Assembly: GCA_036782775.1 (NCBI GenBank)
Contig: DAIPYJ010000018.1
Span: forward strand, 1-47,896
DNA: 47,896 nucleotides
Direction: 5' to 3'
Source: CF-13 sp036782775
GTDB lineage: Bacteria; Chloroflexota; Dormibacteria; CF-121
Shown: in pieces, positions 35,093 to 44,534 of the stretch
Position numbering within the stretch: position 1 is the stretch's first letter
How the letters are laid out: each line of letters begins with the position of its first letter
The notes under the pieces: model-generated
The model's input: the letters and a program-made list of their open reading frames with translations, nothing else
What the model was told of the DNA's origin: nothing
The model's database searches: none
Made by a program: the position numbers and the translations under genes

Positions 35093-38000
35093 GCCCTGCG
35101 TCACCCCGTTCACCCCAAACTTCGCGCGCAGCCACGGCCCGAGAGGGCCGGCGGCAGCAGGACGGCTGATGTGGAAGCCCTGGAGGTAATCGCAGCCGTA
35201 CTGGCGTAGGAGGTTCGCGGTCGCTTCGTCTTCGACGCCTTCGGCGACGACCTTGAGCCCGAGGTTGTGCCCGAGGTCGATCGTCGAGCGAACGATCGCC
35301 GCGCCGTCCCAGTTGGTGGCCATGTCCTTGACGAACGATCGGTCGATCTTGATCTCGTTCACCGGTAGCCACTTCAGATAGGCCAACGATGAGTATCCGG
35401 TCCCGAAGTCGTCGACCGAAATATGCACGCCGGCATCGCGCAGCCGCTGCAGGGTCTCGAGCGCTTCGGTCGCGATGATCGTACTTTCGGTGATCTCCAG
35501 GCTGAGCTTTTCCGGTTCAACCTGCCAGGTGCGGAGCAGTTGGATGACGGCATCGGGCAGCTCGTTGTCGAGCAGATTCCGCGCTGACAGGTTCACGGCG
35601 ACGCCGATGTCGATGCCGGCCTTCGACCAGGCGTGCACCTGCCCGATCGCCTCGTTGAGGACCCACGCCGTCAGCGGCCGAATCAAGTTCGTCTGCTCGG
35701 CCGATGGGATGAAGTCGTCGGGTGGCAGCAATCCGTGGCTCGGATGGCCCCAGCGGACAAGGGCTTCGACTTTGGTGGGCCGGCCGTCCGCCGAGGCCAC
35801 GATCGGCTGGTAGTGGAGCAGCAATTCGAACTGGTCGATCGCGTAGCGCAGCTTGCCGATCAGCGGGACCTTTCCGATCTGATCTCCTCCCTCCTGGTCG
35901 GCTGAGTAGACGCTGAAGCCGCTCTGTGCCCGCTTGGCGGCGTACATGGCCACGTCGGCGCGCCGGATGAGCGCGTCGGCGTCCTCCGCGTGCTGCGGAA
36001 AAGCCGCGATCCCGATGCTCACATTGACATTGACCGGCTGGTCATCAATATCGAACGGCTTCCCGACAGCCTGGAGGATCTTTTCCGCGATTAACACCGC
36101 TCGCGCGACATCGGTCGTGCCCTGGGGAACGATGGCGAACTCATCACCGCCGTAGCGCCCGACCGTGTCCGCCTTGCGCAATACGCTACGAAGCCGCTGG
36201 CTGACCTGCTGCAGCAAGCGATCACCCGCATCATGGCCGAGCGTGTCGTTGACGCTCTTGAAGCCGTCGAGATCGAGCAACAGCACCGCGCACGGGCGCA
36301 TCTCGCGCTCGCCGGCGCGCAGCGTCTCCTCGAGGCGTTCCCGGACCAGGGTGCGGTTCGGCAGGCCGGTCAGCGGATCGTGCAGCGCCTGGAACTGCAA
36401 AGCTTCCGTCTCGGCCTTGCGTTCGGAGACATCGCGCAAGCTGCCGATGACGAGCCGTTGTGGGCCGAGCCGGCTGACATTGAACTCGAGCGGGAACTCA
36501 CTGCCATCCTTCTGCCGGCCACCGGTCTCATGAGTTCCCACGACGACCTCTTGCTGGGACGAGCTGAGGTAACTGCGCAGCTGCGGGCGGATTTCGTCGC
36601 GATAGGGTTCGGCAATCAGCCGCGTGAAATCTTTGCCGATGACTTCGTCCGGCGGATACCCGAAGAGCCGCTGGGCCGCCGGGTTGTAGGAACGAACCTC
36701 CAGTTTCTGGTCGATCGTGATGATGCCGTCGGCGATGTTGTCGAGGATGGCCCGGATGCGGTCGCCGCTCCGACGCAGCTCATCTTCTGCCCGCCGTCGT
36801 TCGATGAAGTGGCCGATCTGACTCCCGATGTCCGCCAGCACCCGCAACGTCGGACGATCGAGTGGCTTGCGCTGCTCGCTGAACAGACTGATGACTCCGG
36901 TCACAACCCGTTCGTTCATGACCGCAAATCCAAAGCGGCTTTTCGCGCCCGCCTGCGCGGCCAGTTTCCCGCGCGGCGAGTCGAGGTCCTCACTGACGCG
37001 CGGCTTACCCGTGGTCCAGATGCGTCCGAGGAAGCCGGCGCCCCGGGCGCTGGTGAGGTCGGCCGAGGCCTTCAACTCATCCAGGTCGCGGGTCGCACGG
37101 TACCACCCGTGGGCCCATCGCAGAACGCCCGCCTCTTCATCGACCGCCCAGAATTCGGCGCTCAGGCAATCGAGCGTTTCGGCTAACCCCTGCAGCACCT
37201 CAGGGGCGGCGTCTTTCCAGCTGGCCGATCCGGCAAGCGGCCGCGTCACCGCAAATTGAACGGTGCGAATGCGCTCGCCCGCCCGGCGCTGGCTGATGTC
37301 ATTGACGAACGCCACGAACGAGACGTGGGCTCCGGCCCGTGAGGTCGCCGAGACCGATACTTCAACCGGAAATTGATGACCGTCACGGTGAAGCGCAGCG
37401 AACTCCACCGTTCGGCCGATGATCCGGCCCTGCCCGGTCGCGACGAACCGACCTAAGCTCCGCTGGTGGCTGTCACGGTAGCGAGGCGGAATGATGGTGC
37501 CGGCAAGGGTTCGGCCGACAGCTTCATCGTGCATCCAGCCGAACATCGCTTCCGCTTTTCGGTTCCAGCCGGTGATGATGCCGTCTTCGTCGGCAGTGAT
37601 GACGGCGCTCGGCGAGGTATCGATGATGACCTGGAGACGCTGCTGCGATTCCCTGACCGTCTGCAAAACGCGCAGCTGGACGTCGGCCTCGCGGCGGGCG
37701 GCGATATGCAGGCCGACAGTTCCGGCGAAGAGGGCAGCGTATGGCAACACCAACAGTCCATGGCCGACGTACCAGAAGCCGTCGTAGCGTCGGTGCATGA
37801 ACATAAAGACCAGCGCCTCGATCGCGACCAGGATCAGGGCCGTGACCAGCGCCCGCTCCATCCGTCGTTCGGGATGGCGGCCCTGTCGATAAACCGCAGC
37901 CGCGAACGCCACGACGAAAAATGGCCCAGTTTGAAGCAGCATGTTGACCGCCGTGAAGTCACGGCCGTTGATCATCGGCGGCAGGATAAAGCTGAGCGCC

Positions 38001-38521
38001 ATGAAAGCGCCGATCGCCAGCAAGGTGATCGCGGCTGTTAGCGCCAGGACCGTGATCAGCGTCTTTCGAGGATGGGGAATCGCCTGGGTCGGTTGCATCA
38101 GGGCCCAGACGATCAGGGCCGGCGTGGCAATGTGGCCAAGATGGAAGAGATAGCTGGGCGTCTGGCTCCCGATCAGGGGGCTCGCGGTGGGCAGCACACC
38201 CGGAAAGGCGAGCCCGTGAGCCAGCCAGACGAGCCCGAGCGCAAGGCTGCTGGCGGCGACTGTCAGCAGCCGATCATGGCGCCGAAGGATGACGTCGGTC
38301 GACGCCAGCACGAGGACCACGCTGAGCATGACCAGCATCGCGCTGTCGACCACCGGGATGTACCAGGTCAGCGGTGGGCTTGAGTCCGGAAGCAGGATTG
38401 CGATCAGGTTGACCACGGCAAGAACCGCGACGGCGCAGAGGGCCAGAGCGGCGCGTCGGCCGAGGCGGGCGGCCCAGCTTTTTGCGCGGGCGTTTACGGG
38501 AAACAGCGCACCAATCGCCAT
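35078..38521 (-). CDS. Membrane PAS-GAF-PAS-GGDEF-EAL protein (cyclic di-GMP turnover)
   Basis: This 1147-residue protein has seven to eight N-terminal membrane helices (1-270). A PAS domain (about 290-410) and a GAF domain (about 430-580) follow, then a second PAS (about 590-710). A GGDEF domain has an intact YGGDEF and an RKAD inhibitory site five residues before it. A C-terminal EAL domain has VEALVRW, DDFGTGYSS and EGVEDEA intact. Both cyclase and phosphodiesterase activities look possible, with product inhibition through the RxxD site. The membrane and PAS/GAF sensors suggest control by redox, light or a small ligand. Cyclic di-GMP usually governs motility and attachment. Confidence 0.93.
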   Translation of the reverse strand: MAIGALFPVNARAKSWAARLGRRAALALCAVAVLAVVNLIAILLPDSSPPLTWYIPVVDSAMLVMLSVVLVLASTDVILRRHDRLLTVAASSLALGLVWLAHGLAFPGVLPTASPLIGSQTPSYLFHLGHIATPALIVWALMQPTQAIPHPRKTLITVLALTAAITLLAIGAFMALSFILPPMINGRDFTAVNMLLQTGPFFVVAFAAAVYRQGRHPERRMERALVTALILVAIEALVFMFMHRRYDGFWYVGHGLLVLPYAALFAGTVGLHIAARREADVQLRVLQTVRESQQRLQVIIDTSPSAVITADEDGIITGWNRKAEAMFGWMHDEAVGRTLAGTIIPPRYRDSHQRSLGRFVATGQGRIIGRTVEFAALHRDGHQFPVEVSVSATSRAGAHVSFVAFVNDISQRRAGERIRTVQFAVTRPLAGSASWKDAAPEVLQGLAETLDCLSAEFWAVDEEAGVLRWAHGWYRATRDLDELKASADLTSARGAGFLGRIWTTGKPRVSEDLDSPRGKLAAQAGAKSRFGFAVMNERVVTGVISLFSEQRKPLDRPTLRVLADIGSQIGHFIERRRAEDELRRSGDRIRAILDNIADGIITIDQKLEVRSYNPAAQRLFGYPPDEVIGKDFTRLIAEPYRDEIRPQLRSYLSSSQQEVVVGTHETGGRQKDGSEFPLEFNVSRLGPQRLVIGSLRDVSERKAETEALQFQALHDPLTGLPNRTLVRERLEETLRAGEREMRPCAVLLLDLDGFKSVNDTLGHDAGDRLLQQVSQRLRSVLRKADTVGRYGGDEFAIVPQGTTDVARAVLIAEKILQAVGKPFDIDDQPVNVNVSIGIAAFPQHAEDADALIRRADVAMYAAKRAQSGFSVYSADQEGGDQIGKVPLIGKLRYAIDQFELLLHYQPIVASADGRPTKVEALVRWGHPSHGLLPPDDFIPSAEQTNLIRPLTAWVLNEAIGQVHAWSKAGIDIGVAVNLSARNLLDNELPDAVIQLLRTWQVEPEKLSLEITESTIIATEALETLQRLRDAGVHISVDDFGTGYSSLAYLKWLPVNEIKIDRSFVKDMATNWDGAAIVRSTIDLGHNLGLKVVAEGVEDEATANLLRQYGCDYLQGFHISRPAAAGPLGPWLRAKFGVNGVTQGSLTA

Positions 38522-38644
38522 CTCCCCGCAATATGCTTGGCGCCCCCGAAAAGAGAAGTTAAGGAGCTGTCTCCGATCCGTTACAGATTCTGATACCGAT
38601 CACTGTGCGTTATCGGGGGCAGCCGGCTGCGTCTAAACGGACGA

Positions 38645-38685
38645 ATCCCTTCCCCCCTTTTGGGGGGAGGGCAGGCTGGGGGCTA
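38645..38685 (+). repeat. C/G-rich palindromic repeat, copy B
   Basis: CCCTTCCCCCC-TTTT-GGGGGGAGGG (38647-38671), then a G-rich tail, sits exactly at the 3' end of ligA and covers its stop codon. It belongs to the same family as copies A (6718) and C (40675). As RNA it forms a strong hairpin and may also end or protect transcripts. Confidence 0.6.
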
Positions 38686-40719
38686 CGAGTTCAGAATCGC
38701 GAGGAAGGTCGATTCGTCGAGGATCGCGACCTTGAGCTTTTGCGCCTTCTCGAGCTTCGAGCCGGGGTCCGCACCGACAACCAGGTAGTCGGTTTTCTTC
38801 GTGACGCCGGCGCCGATCGCGCCGCCGAGCGACTTGATTCGCTCCTCGGCTTCGCCCCGCGCCATCGACGACAGCGTCCCGGTGATCACGAGGGTCTTGC
38901 CACTCAGCACGCCTTCCCGGCGCTCGGGCGGTTTGATCATCACGCCGACCGCGAGCAACCGCTCGATCAATCGTCGCGACTCCGGGCGCTCGAAGTAATC
39001 GTGGACGCCTTCGGCGACGATCGGCCCGACCCCGCCGACGTGGCGCAGCTCGTCGACCGTGGCGTTTTGGACGCGGTCGATCGATTCAAAATGCTCGGCC
39101 AGGATTTGCGCTGTCGTCCATCCGACATGCGGAACGCCCAGGGCAACGATGAAGCGCGTCAGGGTGGTCGTCTTGCTCACGGCGATCCGGTCGAGCAGGT
39201 TCTGCGACGACTTGTCCGCGAAACCTTCCAAGGACATCAGCTGGTCTTTCGTCAGATGAAACAGATCCGACGGATCGCGCACCAGTTGCCGGTCGATCAA
39301 CTGCGCCAGGGTGGCATAGCCGAAGCCCTCGATGTCGAAGGCCGCGACGAAAAGGCGCAGGTGCTCCAGGACCTGTGCCGGACAGCTCGGATTGATGCAG
39401 CGCGTCGCCGCTTCGCCCGGCTCGCGGACGAGTGGCCTGCCGCATTGCGGACAGCTCTTCGGCATGTGCCAGGGCTGGCTGGAGGCCGGCCGCTTTTCCG
39501 TGATGACGCGGACGACCTCGGGAATGACGTCGCCGGCGCGCTGGATGATGACGCGGTCCTGCGGCCGGACGTCCTTGCGCGCAACCTCGTCCTCATTGTG
39601 GAGCGTTGCCCGGCTTACCGTGGTGCCGCCAATCTGCACCGGGCTCAGCCACGCGACCGGCGTGATGGCGCCGGTCCTCCCGACGTAGACCTTGATGTCC
39701 TCGACCAGCGTCTCCGCCTGCTCAGGTGGGAATTTGAAGGCAAGCGCCCAGCGTGGACTGCGCGACACGAAGCCCAGCTCCGCCTGCTGGTCCAGGTCAT
39801 TGAGCTTGATGACGATGCCGTCGATCTCGTAGTCGAGCTCGTGCCGTTTTTCCTGCCAGGCGTCGAGAAAGGCGATGACGGCTTCGATGTCGGAATGCTT
39901 CTGGCGGTTTTCGTTGACGTGAAAGCCCATCTCGGCGAGCCGCTGCAGGATCTGCTCCTGCGTGCGGGCGCCGCCCGCCGGATCGAGCGCATAGATGAAG
40001 GTGTCGAGACGGCGCCGTGCCGTGACGCGCGGGTCCAGTTGGCGCACCGAACCGGCGGCGGAGTTTCGCGGGTTGGCAAAGGGCGGTTTCCCTTCGGCCT
40101 CGAGCTCCTTGTTCAAGCGCTGGAAGCTCCGCTTCGGCATGTAGACCTCGCCGCGGACCTCGAAGGTCGATGGAAACTCGGCCGGGATGCTCACCGACAA
40201 TGGCACGCTGGGGATCGTCTTGACGTTCGGTGTCACGTCTTCGCCGACGTAGCCATCGCCACGGGTGGCGCCAGTCTTGTACTGGCCGTTTTCGTACAGC
40301 AGGCTCATCGCCAGGCCGTCGATCTTCAGCTCGGTCACATATTCGATCCGTAGGTCGCCGAGCCCGCGCCGCACCCGCTTGTCGAACTCGCGCACCTCAT
40401 CGCGCTCGAAGGCGTTGGCCAGGCTCAGCATCGGCGTGCGGTGCGTGACTTTCGCGAAGGCATCGGATGGAGGGCCGCCGACTCGCTGGGTCGGCGAGTC
40501 GCTCGTGACCAGCTCCGGATATTGCGTCTCGAGATCGACGAGCTCGCGAAAGAGCGCGTCGTACTCAGCGTCGGTGATCTCCGGGTTGTCCTCGAGAAAG
40601 TACTGGCGATTGGCCCGATTGATCTCGTCGCGTAGCTCGCGGACTCGTACCTCGGCCTCTTCTCCTGACAAAGTCCCTCCCCCCTCTGGGGGGAGGGTTG
40701 GGTGAGGGGCTTTCCTCAC
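38683..40719 (-). CDS. ligA: NAD-dependent DNA ligase
   Basis: This is up to 678 residues. NPEITDAEYDALFREL of the Ia domain binds NAD. The adenylated lysine is in ELKIDGLAMS (K132 counted from the GTG), with GATRGDGYVGEDVT following. An OB fold, a four-cysteine zinc finger (CPQCGRPL and CINPSCPAQ), helix-hairpin-helix motifs and a C-terminal BRCT (LSGKTLVITGTL) complete the protein. It seals nicks in replication and repair. The GTG at 40719 overlaps the pcrA stop, but the first 16 residues (RKAPHPTLPPEGGG) come from a palindromic repeat. TTG at 40671 is therefore the likelier start, giving 662 residues. It is co-transcribed with pcrA. Confidence 0.96.
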   Translation of the reverse strand: MRKAPHPTLPPEGGGTLSGEEAEVRVRELRDEINRANRQYFLEDNPEITDAEYDALFRELVDLETQYPELVTSDSPTQRVGGPPSDAFAKVTHRTPMLSLANAFERDEVREFDKRVRRGLGDLRIEYVTELKIDGLAMSLLYENGQYKTGATRGDGYVGEDVTPNVKTIPSVPLSVSIPAEFPSTFEVRGEVYMPKRSFQRLNKELEAEGKPPFANPRNSAAGSVRQLDPRVTARRRLDTFIYALDPAGGARTQEQILQRLAEMGFHVNENRQKHSDIEAVIAFLDAWQEKRHELDYEIDGIVIKLNDLDQQAELGFVSRSPRWALAFKFPPEQAETLVEDIKVYVGRTGAITPVAWLSPVQIGGTTVSRATLHNEDEVARKDVRPQDRVIIQRAGDVIPEVVRVITEKRPASSQPWHMPKSCPQCGRPLVREPGEAATRCINPSCPAQVLEHLRLFVAAFDIEGFGYATLAQLIDRQLVRDPSDLFHLTKDQLMSLEGFADKSSQNLLDRIAVSKTTTLTRFIVALGVPHVGWTTAQILAEHFESIDRVQNATVDELRHVGGVGPIVAEGVHDYFERPESRRLIERLLAVGVMIKPPERREGVLSGKTLVITGTLSSMARGEAEERIKSLGGAIGAGVTKKTDYLVVGADPGSKLEKAQKLKVAILDESTFLAILNS
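40675..40709 (+). repeat. C/G-rich palindromic repeat, copy C
   Basis: CCCTCCCCCC-TCT-GGGGGGAGGG is a perfect ten-pair hairpin (40675-40697) with tail TTGGGTGAGGGG (40698-40709). It lies at the pcrA-ligA junction, inside the extended ligA frame. It is the cleanest of the three copies. Confidence 0.7.
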
Positions 40720-42917
40720 AACTTGACGATCGGCGCCAGGCTGACGGCGAGGATTTTGACGCCGACCTTGTCGAACTTGACGATCAGCTCCTCATCGGTT
40801 CGGGTCATCGTGCTTTTCAGCACGCGGCCGCGGCCCCATGAGCGGTGCTCGACGTTGTCGCCGGGTTGGTAGCGCTGCTTCAGATCCACCGGCGTCGGCG
40901 GGCGTGCGGCTTCGATCACTCGCGCCGGCGCCATCGTCGGATCGTCGACGCCTGAGGGGATCCCCTCCGGGCGGTCGACCAGTTCCGACGGGATGTCCTT
41001 GAGAAAACGTGAGGGCACATTGAGATTTGCGCTGCCCCAGAGGTGCCGGCGAAACGCGTGGAACAGGTAGAGGCGATCCTTGGCGCGGGTCATCCCCACG
41101 TAAGCCAGCCGGCGCTCTTCTTCCAGGTCTTCGGCGGAGTCGAGGCTGCGGCTATGCGGAAACAGTCCCTCCTCCATCCCGAGCATGAAGACGACCGGGA
41201 ACTCGAGGCCTTTGACCATGTGCAGCGTGATCAGGGTCAGGCCCTTGGCCTGATCCTGCATGGTGTCGACGTCGCTCATCAGGGCCGTTTCCTCGAGAAA
41301 CGCCTGCAGGCCCTCGCCCGGCGCCAGCCCGTCGTACTCCGAGGCAAGACCCCGCAGCTCGAGCACGTTCGCCCAGCGCTCTTCGCCATCGGATGCGCCT
41401 TCCTTCAGATAGCGCTCGTAGGCACTGCGCATCAGCAGCAGGTCGATCACCTCGACCAGGCGACGTTCCTGGCTGGCCGCGCGGACTTCGGTGATAAGGT
41501 CGCGAAACTCGGCGAGGGCGAGGCGCGCGCTGCCGGTCAGCTCGCTCATTTCGTCGAGCCGGGTCAGCGCGTCCCACGCCGACATGCCGTGCGCGTCGGC
41601 CCAGTAGCCGAGCTGCGCCAGCGATTTCTCGCCGAGCTTTCGCCGCGGCACGTTGATGACCCGGGAGAAGCTCAGCGTGTCCTGCGGGTTCGCGATCAAC
41701 CGCAGGTACGCCATGATGTCCTTCACCTCGCGGCGCTCGTAGAAGCGCAGCCCGCCGATCAACCGGTAGGGAACGCCCCGGCGCAGCAGGACTTCCTCCA
41801 GCGCCCGGGACTGGGCGTTGGTCCGATAGAGCACGGCGATGTCACCCAGCCGGTAGTCGCCTTCCGCGACCAGCCGCAGCGCCTCGCGCGATACCGCCTG
41901 CGCCTCCTCCTGCTCGTCGTAGGTCTGGCCGATGACGAGCTTGGGGCCGCCCGGCCGGTCGGTCCACAACCGCTTGTCCGCCCGATTTGGATTGGCCTTG
42001 ATCACGTGATAGGCCGCGTCAAGGATCACCTGCGTCGATCGGTAGTTCTGTTCCAGCTTGACGATCTGGGCGTCGGGATAGTCGTGCTCGAAAGAGAGGA
42101 TGTTGCGGACGTCGGCGCCACGGAACTTGTAAATCGACTGGTCGTCGTCACCGACCACCGTGAGGTTGCGATGTTTGCCGGCGAGCTGCCGGACCATCAA
42201 GTACTGGGCGCGATTCGTGTCCTGATACTCATCGACCATCACGTAGCGGAAACGGTTCTGATATTTCTCCAGCACCTCGGGGTGCCGGTCGAAGAGCCAG
42301 ACCGTCCGGAGCAGAAGATCGTCGAAATCCAGCGCCCGGTTCTGCTCGAGGAACCGGTCGTACTCGACCCGGATGCGCGCGGCGAGCTCCTCGTTGTGCG
42401 TGCCGGCGGCCCTCGCCTGCTCCTCGACGCTCATCACCTCGTTTTTGGCGCGCGAGATCAACGCCACCATACCGCCGGGTGGGTAGCGCTTCTCGTCGAG
42501 GCGCATGTCGTGCATCACCCGCTTGACCACCGAGAGGCGGTCGGCTTCGTCGTAAATGAGGAAATGCCGATCGATGCCATCGGCACTGCCGTCACGCCGC
42601 AGGATCCGGACGTCGATCGCATGGAACGTCCCCATCCAGATGCCGCCGGCGGTTAGGTTCAGCAGCTGCTCGACGCGGCCGCGCATCTCCCGGGCGGCTT
42701 TATTGGTGAAGGTGACGGCGAGAATCTCGCTTGGCTCGGCGCGATGCTGCTGGATCAGCCAGGCGATGCGGTGCGTCAGGACGCGGGTCTTGCCACTGCC
42801 GGCGCCGGCAAAGATCAGGAGCGGACCATCGTTGGCGGTGACGGCGGCGCGCTGCGCCGGATTGAGGCCGGTTAGGAGGTCGACGCCGCGCTCAGTCGCG
42901 GCCGGGATGGATGCCAA
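40716..42917 (-). CDS. pcrA: ATP-dependent DNA helicase PcrA/UvrD
   Basis: This is a 733-residue SF1A helicase. The Q-motif LNPAQRAAVT is followed by Walker A AGAGSGKT (37-44), VDEYQDTN (motif II), DDDQSIYKFRGAD (motif III) and YRSTQ (motif IV). Motifs V and VI are near VHMVKGLEF-like LHMVKGLEFP and AYVGMTRAKDRL. The C-terminal Tudor-like tail (GDNVEHRSWGRGRVL) is the PcrA polymerase-binding type. It removes RecA and stalled polymerase from DNA and works in repair. The start is TTG 42917, with no strong ribosome-binding site. The stop overlaps ligA by GTGA. Confidence 0.95.
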   Translation of the reverse strand: MASIPAATERGVDLLTGLNPAQRAAVTANDGPLLIFAGAGSGKTRVLTHRIAWLIQQHRAEPSEILAVTFTNKAAREMRGRVEQLLNLTAGGIWMGTFHAIDVRILRRDGSADGIDRHFLIYDEADRLSVVKRVMHDMRLDEKRYPPGGMVALISRAKNEVMSVEEQARAAGTHNEELAARIRVEYDRFLEQNRALDFDDLLLRTVWLFDRHPEVLEKYQNRFRYVMVDEYQDTNRAQYLMVRQLAGKHRNLTVVGDDDQSIYKFRGADVRNILSFEHDYPDAQIVKLEQNYRSTQVILDAAYHVIKANPNRADKRLWTDRPGGPKLVIGQTYDEQEEAQAVSREALRLVAEGDYRLGDIAVLYRTNAQSRALEEVLLRRGVPYRLIGGLRFYERREVKDIMAYLRLIANPQDTLSFSRVINVPRRKLGEKSLAQLGYWADAHGMSAWDALTRLDEMSELTGSARLALAEFRDLITEVRAASQERRLVEVIDLLLMRSAYERYLKEGASDGEERWANVLELRGLASEYDGLAPGEGLQAFLEETALMSDVDTMQDQAKGLTLITLHMVKGLEFPVVFMLGMEEGLFPHSRSLDSAEDLEEERRLAYVGMTRAKDRLYLFHAFRRHLWGSANLNVPSRFLKDIPSELVDRPEGIPSGVDDPTMAPARVIEAARPPTPVDLKQRYQPGDNVEHRSWGRGRVLKSTMTRTDEELIVKFDKVGVKILAVSLAPIVKL

Positions 42918-43011
42918 GGGTCATCCGAGAGTCTACCGAGATGTCTTCTTCCTTCCAATGCCGAGTGTGGTCGTGAGGGTAGGCGTCTTGCGTATTGCGC
43001 CAGCAGCGGTT

Positions 43012-44484
43012 CTAGTGCCGGCGGCCGCGGCCACGCATCCGACCCGCCGCCATGTCGTCCATGTCATCGTCGATGGGCTTTGATTTCTTGGTCGAGGCCA
43101 GGGTCTGCGAGAACGCACCGAAGAACTGGTCGCGAAGCTCCATGGTCGAGACCTCGAAGGCGTCCTTGAGCGTCCAGTGGTCGTCTGGCGAGTATCGGCG
43201 CTCGCAGGCCCAGAGCAGGAATTTGATGAGCTGCAGCTTGATGGCCGCCATCAGCTTCGAATCGCCCTTCTTCTGGCCCTTCGCTTTCCCCTTGTCCTTG
43301 CCCTTGCCTTTTCCCTTGGCGTCGGCAGGCGCGGGTGGCGGGGTGATGGTCCCGCCGGCCGTGCGGACGCCCCAGTTACCGGCCGGGGCTGGCTTGACAA
43401 CTGGTGCCTGGGCGACCAGGCTTGCACGAAGCGCGGCCAGGTCGTCCTTCGGCGGAGCGGGCTTGGCTGGCTCGACAGCTGGAGTCATGGGCGCTGCGGC
43501 AGGCGGCTGGAAGGCGGGAACCTGCTGTGCCTTCTTCGGAATCGGCATGGGCGGCACGGAAAAGCTCGGGGCGGGGCGGACAGGTGCCGCTGGAGGGATG
43601 GGCGGCTGGGACGCGAAGGCCGGCGCCTGCGGCGGCATCGGCTGAGCCGGAGCCGGGTAGGGCGCCTGAGGCGCCAGTTGTTGAGGCATGGGCTGTGCCG
43701 GCGGCGGCGTCATGGGGGCCTGCGGCGCATATCCGGGGTAGACGGGCGCCTGCGGAGCCGGCGGCACATGGGGGCGGACGTTGCCTCTAACCGGCGGATA
43801 GGCCTGAGGCGGTTGGGGCATTGCGGCCGGTGGCTGCGGATACGGCTGCGGCGCTGGGGCCGGCGGGTACCCCTGGGGCGGAGCGGCCATCTGCTGGGGA
43901 TAGGCCGGCGGCCATCCCGGAGCCTGCGGAGCGCCGGGCTGGCCTTGAGGGTAGCCAGGCTGTGGCATTCCCGGCTGGACCGGGGGCCAACCCGGAACGT
44001 GCGCCTGCTGCATCCCGGGCTGCCAGGCCGGGGGCATCTGGGCAGGAGATGGCGGCGAGTACGGCCGCGGCACGGGGGCGATCGGCCGCATCTGGTCGGG
44101 CGGGATATATGGCGCCGAGGGGCCCTGCAGGACCGCCTGGCTCCGGCGGAGCAGGTCGAGCAGCCGGCCCTTGTCGATATAGAGGTTGCCGGCCAGCGAC
44201 GGGTCAACGCCCGGGCGGAACATGTATTCGCCGGCCTGGAATTCCCAGAGCAGATCGAAGGCCTGGCGCGCGCCCCGGACCCGGCCACCGCTCGCATGGG
44301 TCAGGGCACCGGCCTGGAACGCGTAGACCCAGTTACCGCGTGGCTCGTGAAGCTCGAGGACGCCAGACTGCCCGCCGTTGACGACCTGGTCGAGGAGCCC
44401 AAGGAGATTGGTGCGATCGATGGGGCTGAAGGAAGGCCCCTGGGCGGGCGCGGCTTCGCCTTTGCCTTTGGCGAAAAGCTTCAC
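43012..44484 (-). CDS. DUF4388 protein with long Pro/Ala/Gln-rich linker
   Basis: This is 490 residues from GTG 44484. A DUF4388 (PATAN-like) domain covers about residues 14-115 (GLLDQVVNGGQSGVLELHEP, then GEYMFRPGVD). Residues 120-385 are a low-complexity Pro/Ala/Gln/Met-rich linker of the PxxPxQPxP kind. A short Lys/Gly tract (395-415) is followed by a C-terminal helical region rich in charged residues. DUF4388 occurs in two-component and gliding proteins and is thought to mediate protein interaction. The linker may allow phase-like or scaffold behaviour (inference). The partner is unknown. Confidence 0.78.
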   Translation of the reverse strand: MKLFAKGKGEAAPAQGPSFSPIDRTNLLGLLDQVVNGGQSGVLELHEPRGNWVYAFQAGALTHASGGRVRGARQAFDLLWEFQAGEYMFRPGVDPSLAGNLYIDKGRLLDLLRRSQAVLQGPSAPYIPPDQMRPIAPVPRPYSPPSPAQMPPAWQPGMQQAHVPGWPPVQPGMPQPGYPQGQPGAPQAPGWPPAYPQQMAAPPQGYPPAPAPQPYPQPPAAMPQPPQAYPPVRGNVRPHVPPAPQAPVYPGYAPQAPMTPPPAQPMPQQLAPQAPYPAPAQPMPPQAPAFASQPPIPPAAPVRPAPSFSVPPMPIPKKAQQVPAFQPPAAAPMTPAVEPAKPAPPKDDLAALRASLVAQAPVVKPAPAGNWGVRTAGGTITPPPAPADAKGKGKGKDKGKAKGQKKGDSKLMAAIKLQLIKFLLWACERRYSPDDHWTLKDAFEVSTMELRDQFFGAFSQTLASTKKSKPIDDDMDDMAAGRMRGRGRRH

Positions 44485-44534
44485 ACCGCTGTAACCGGGA
44501 GGGAGGGGTCGACCTTGCCGTGTGAGGCAGGCAG

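Noticed and set aside
38605..40353. 582-residue frame antisense to ligA
   Set aside because: Shadow of ligA, rich in Arg, Asp and Leu with no family features.
41043..42656. 537-residue frame antisense to pcrA
   Set aside because: Shadow frame; pcrA helicase motifs occupy the other strand throughout.
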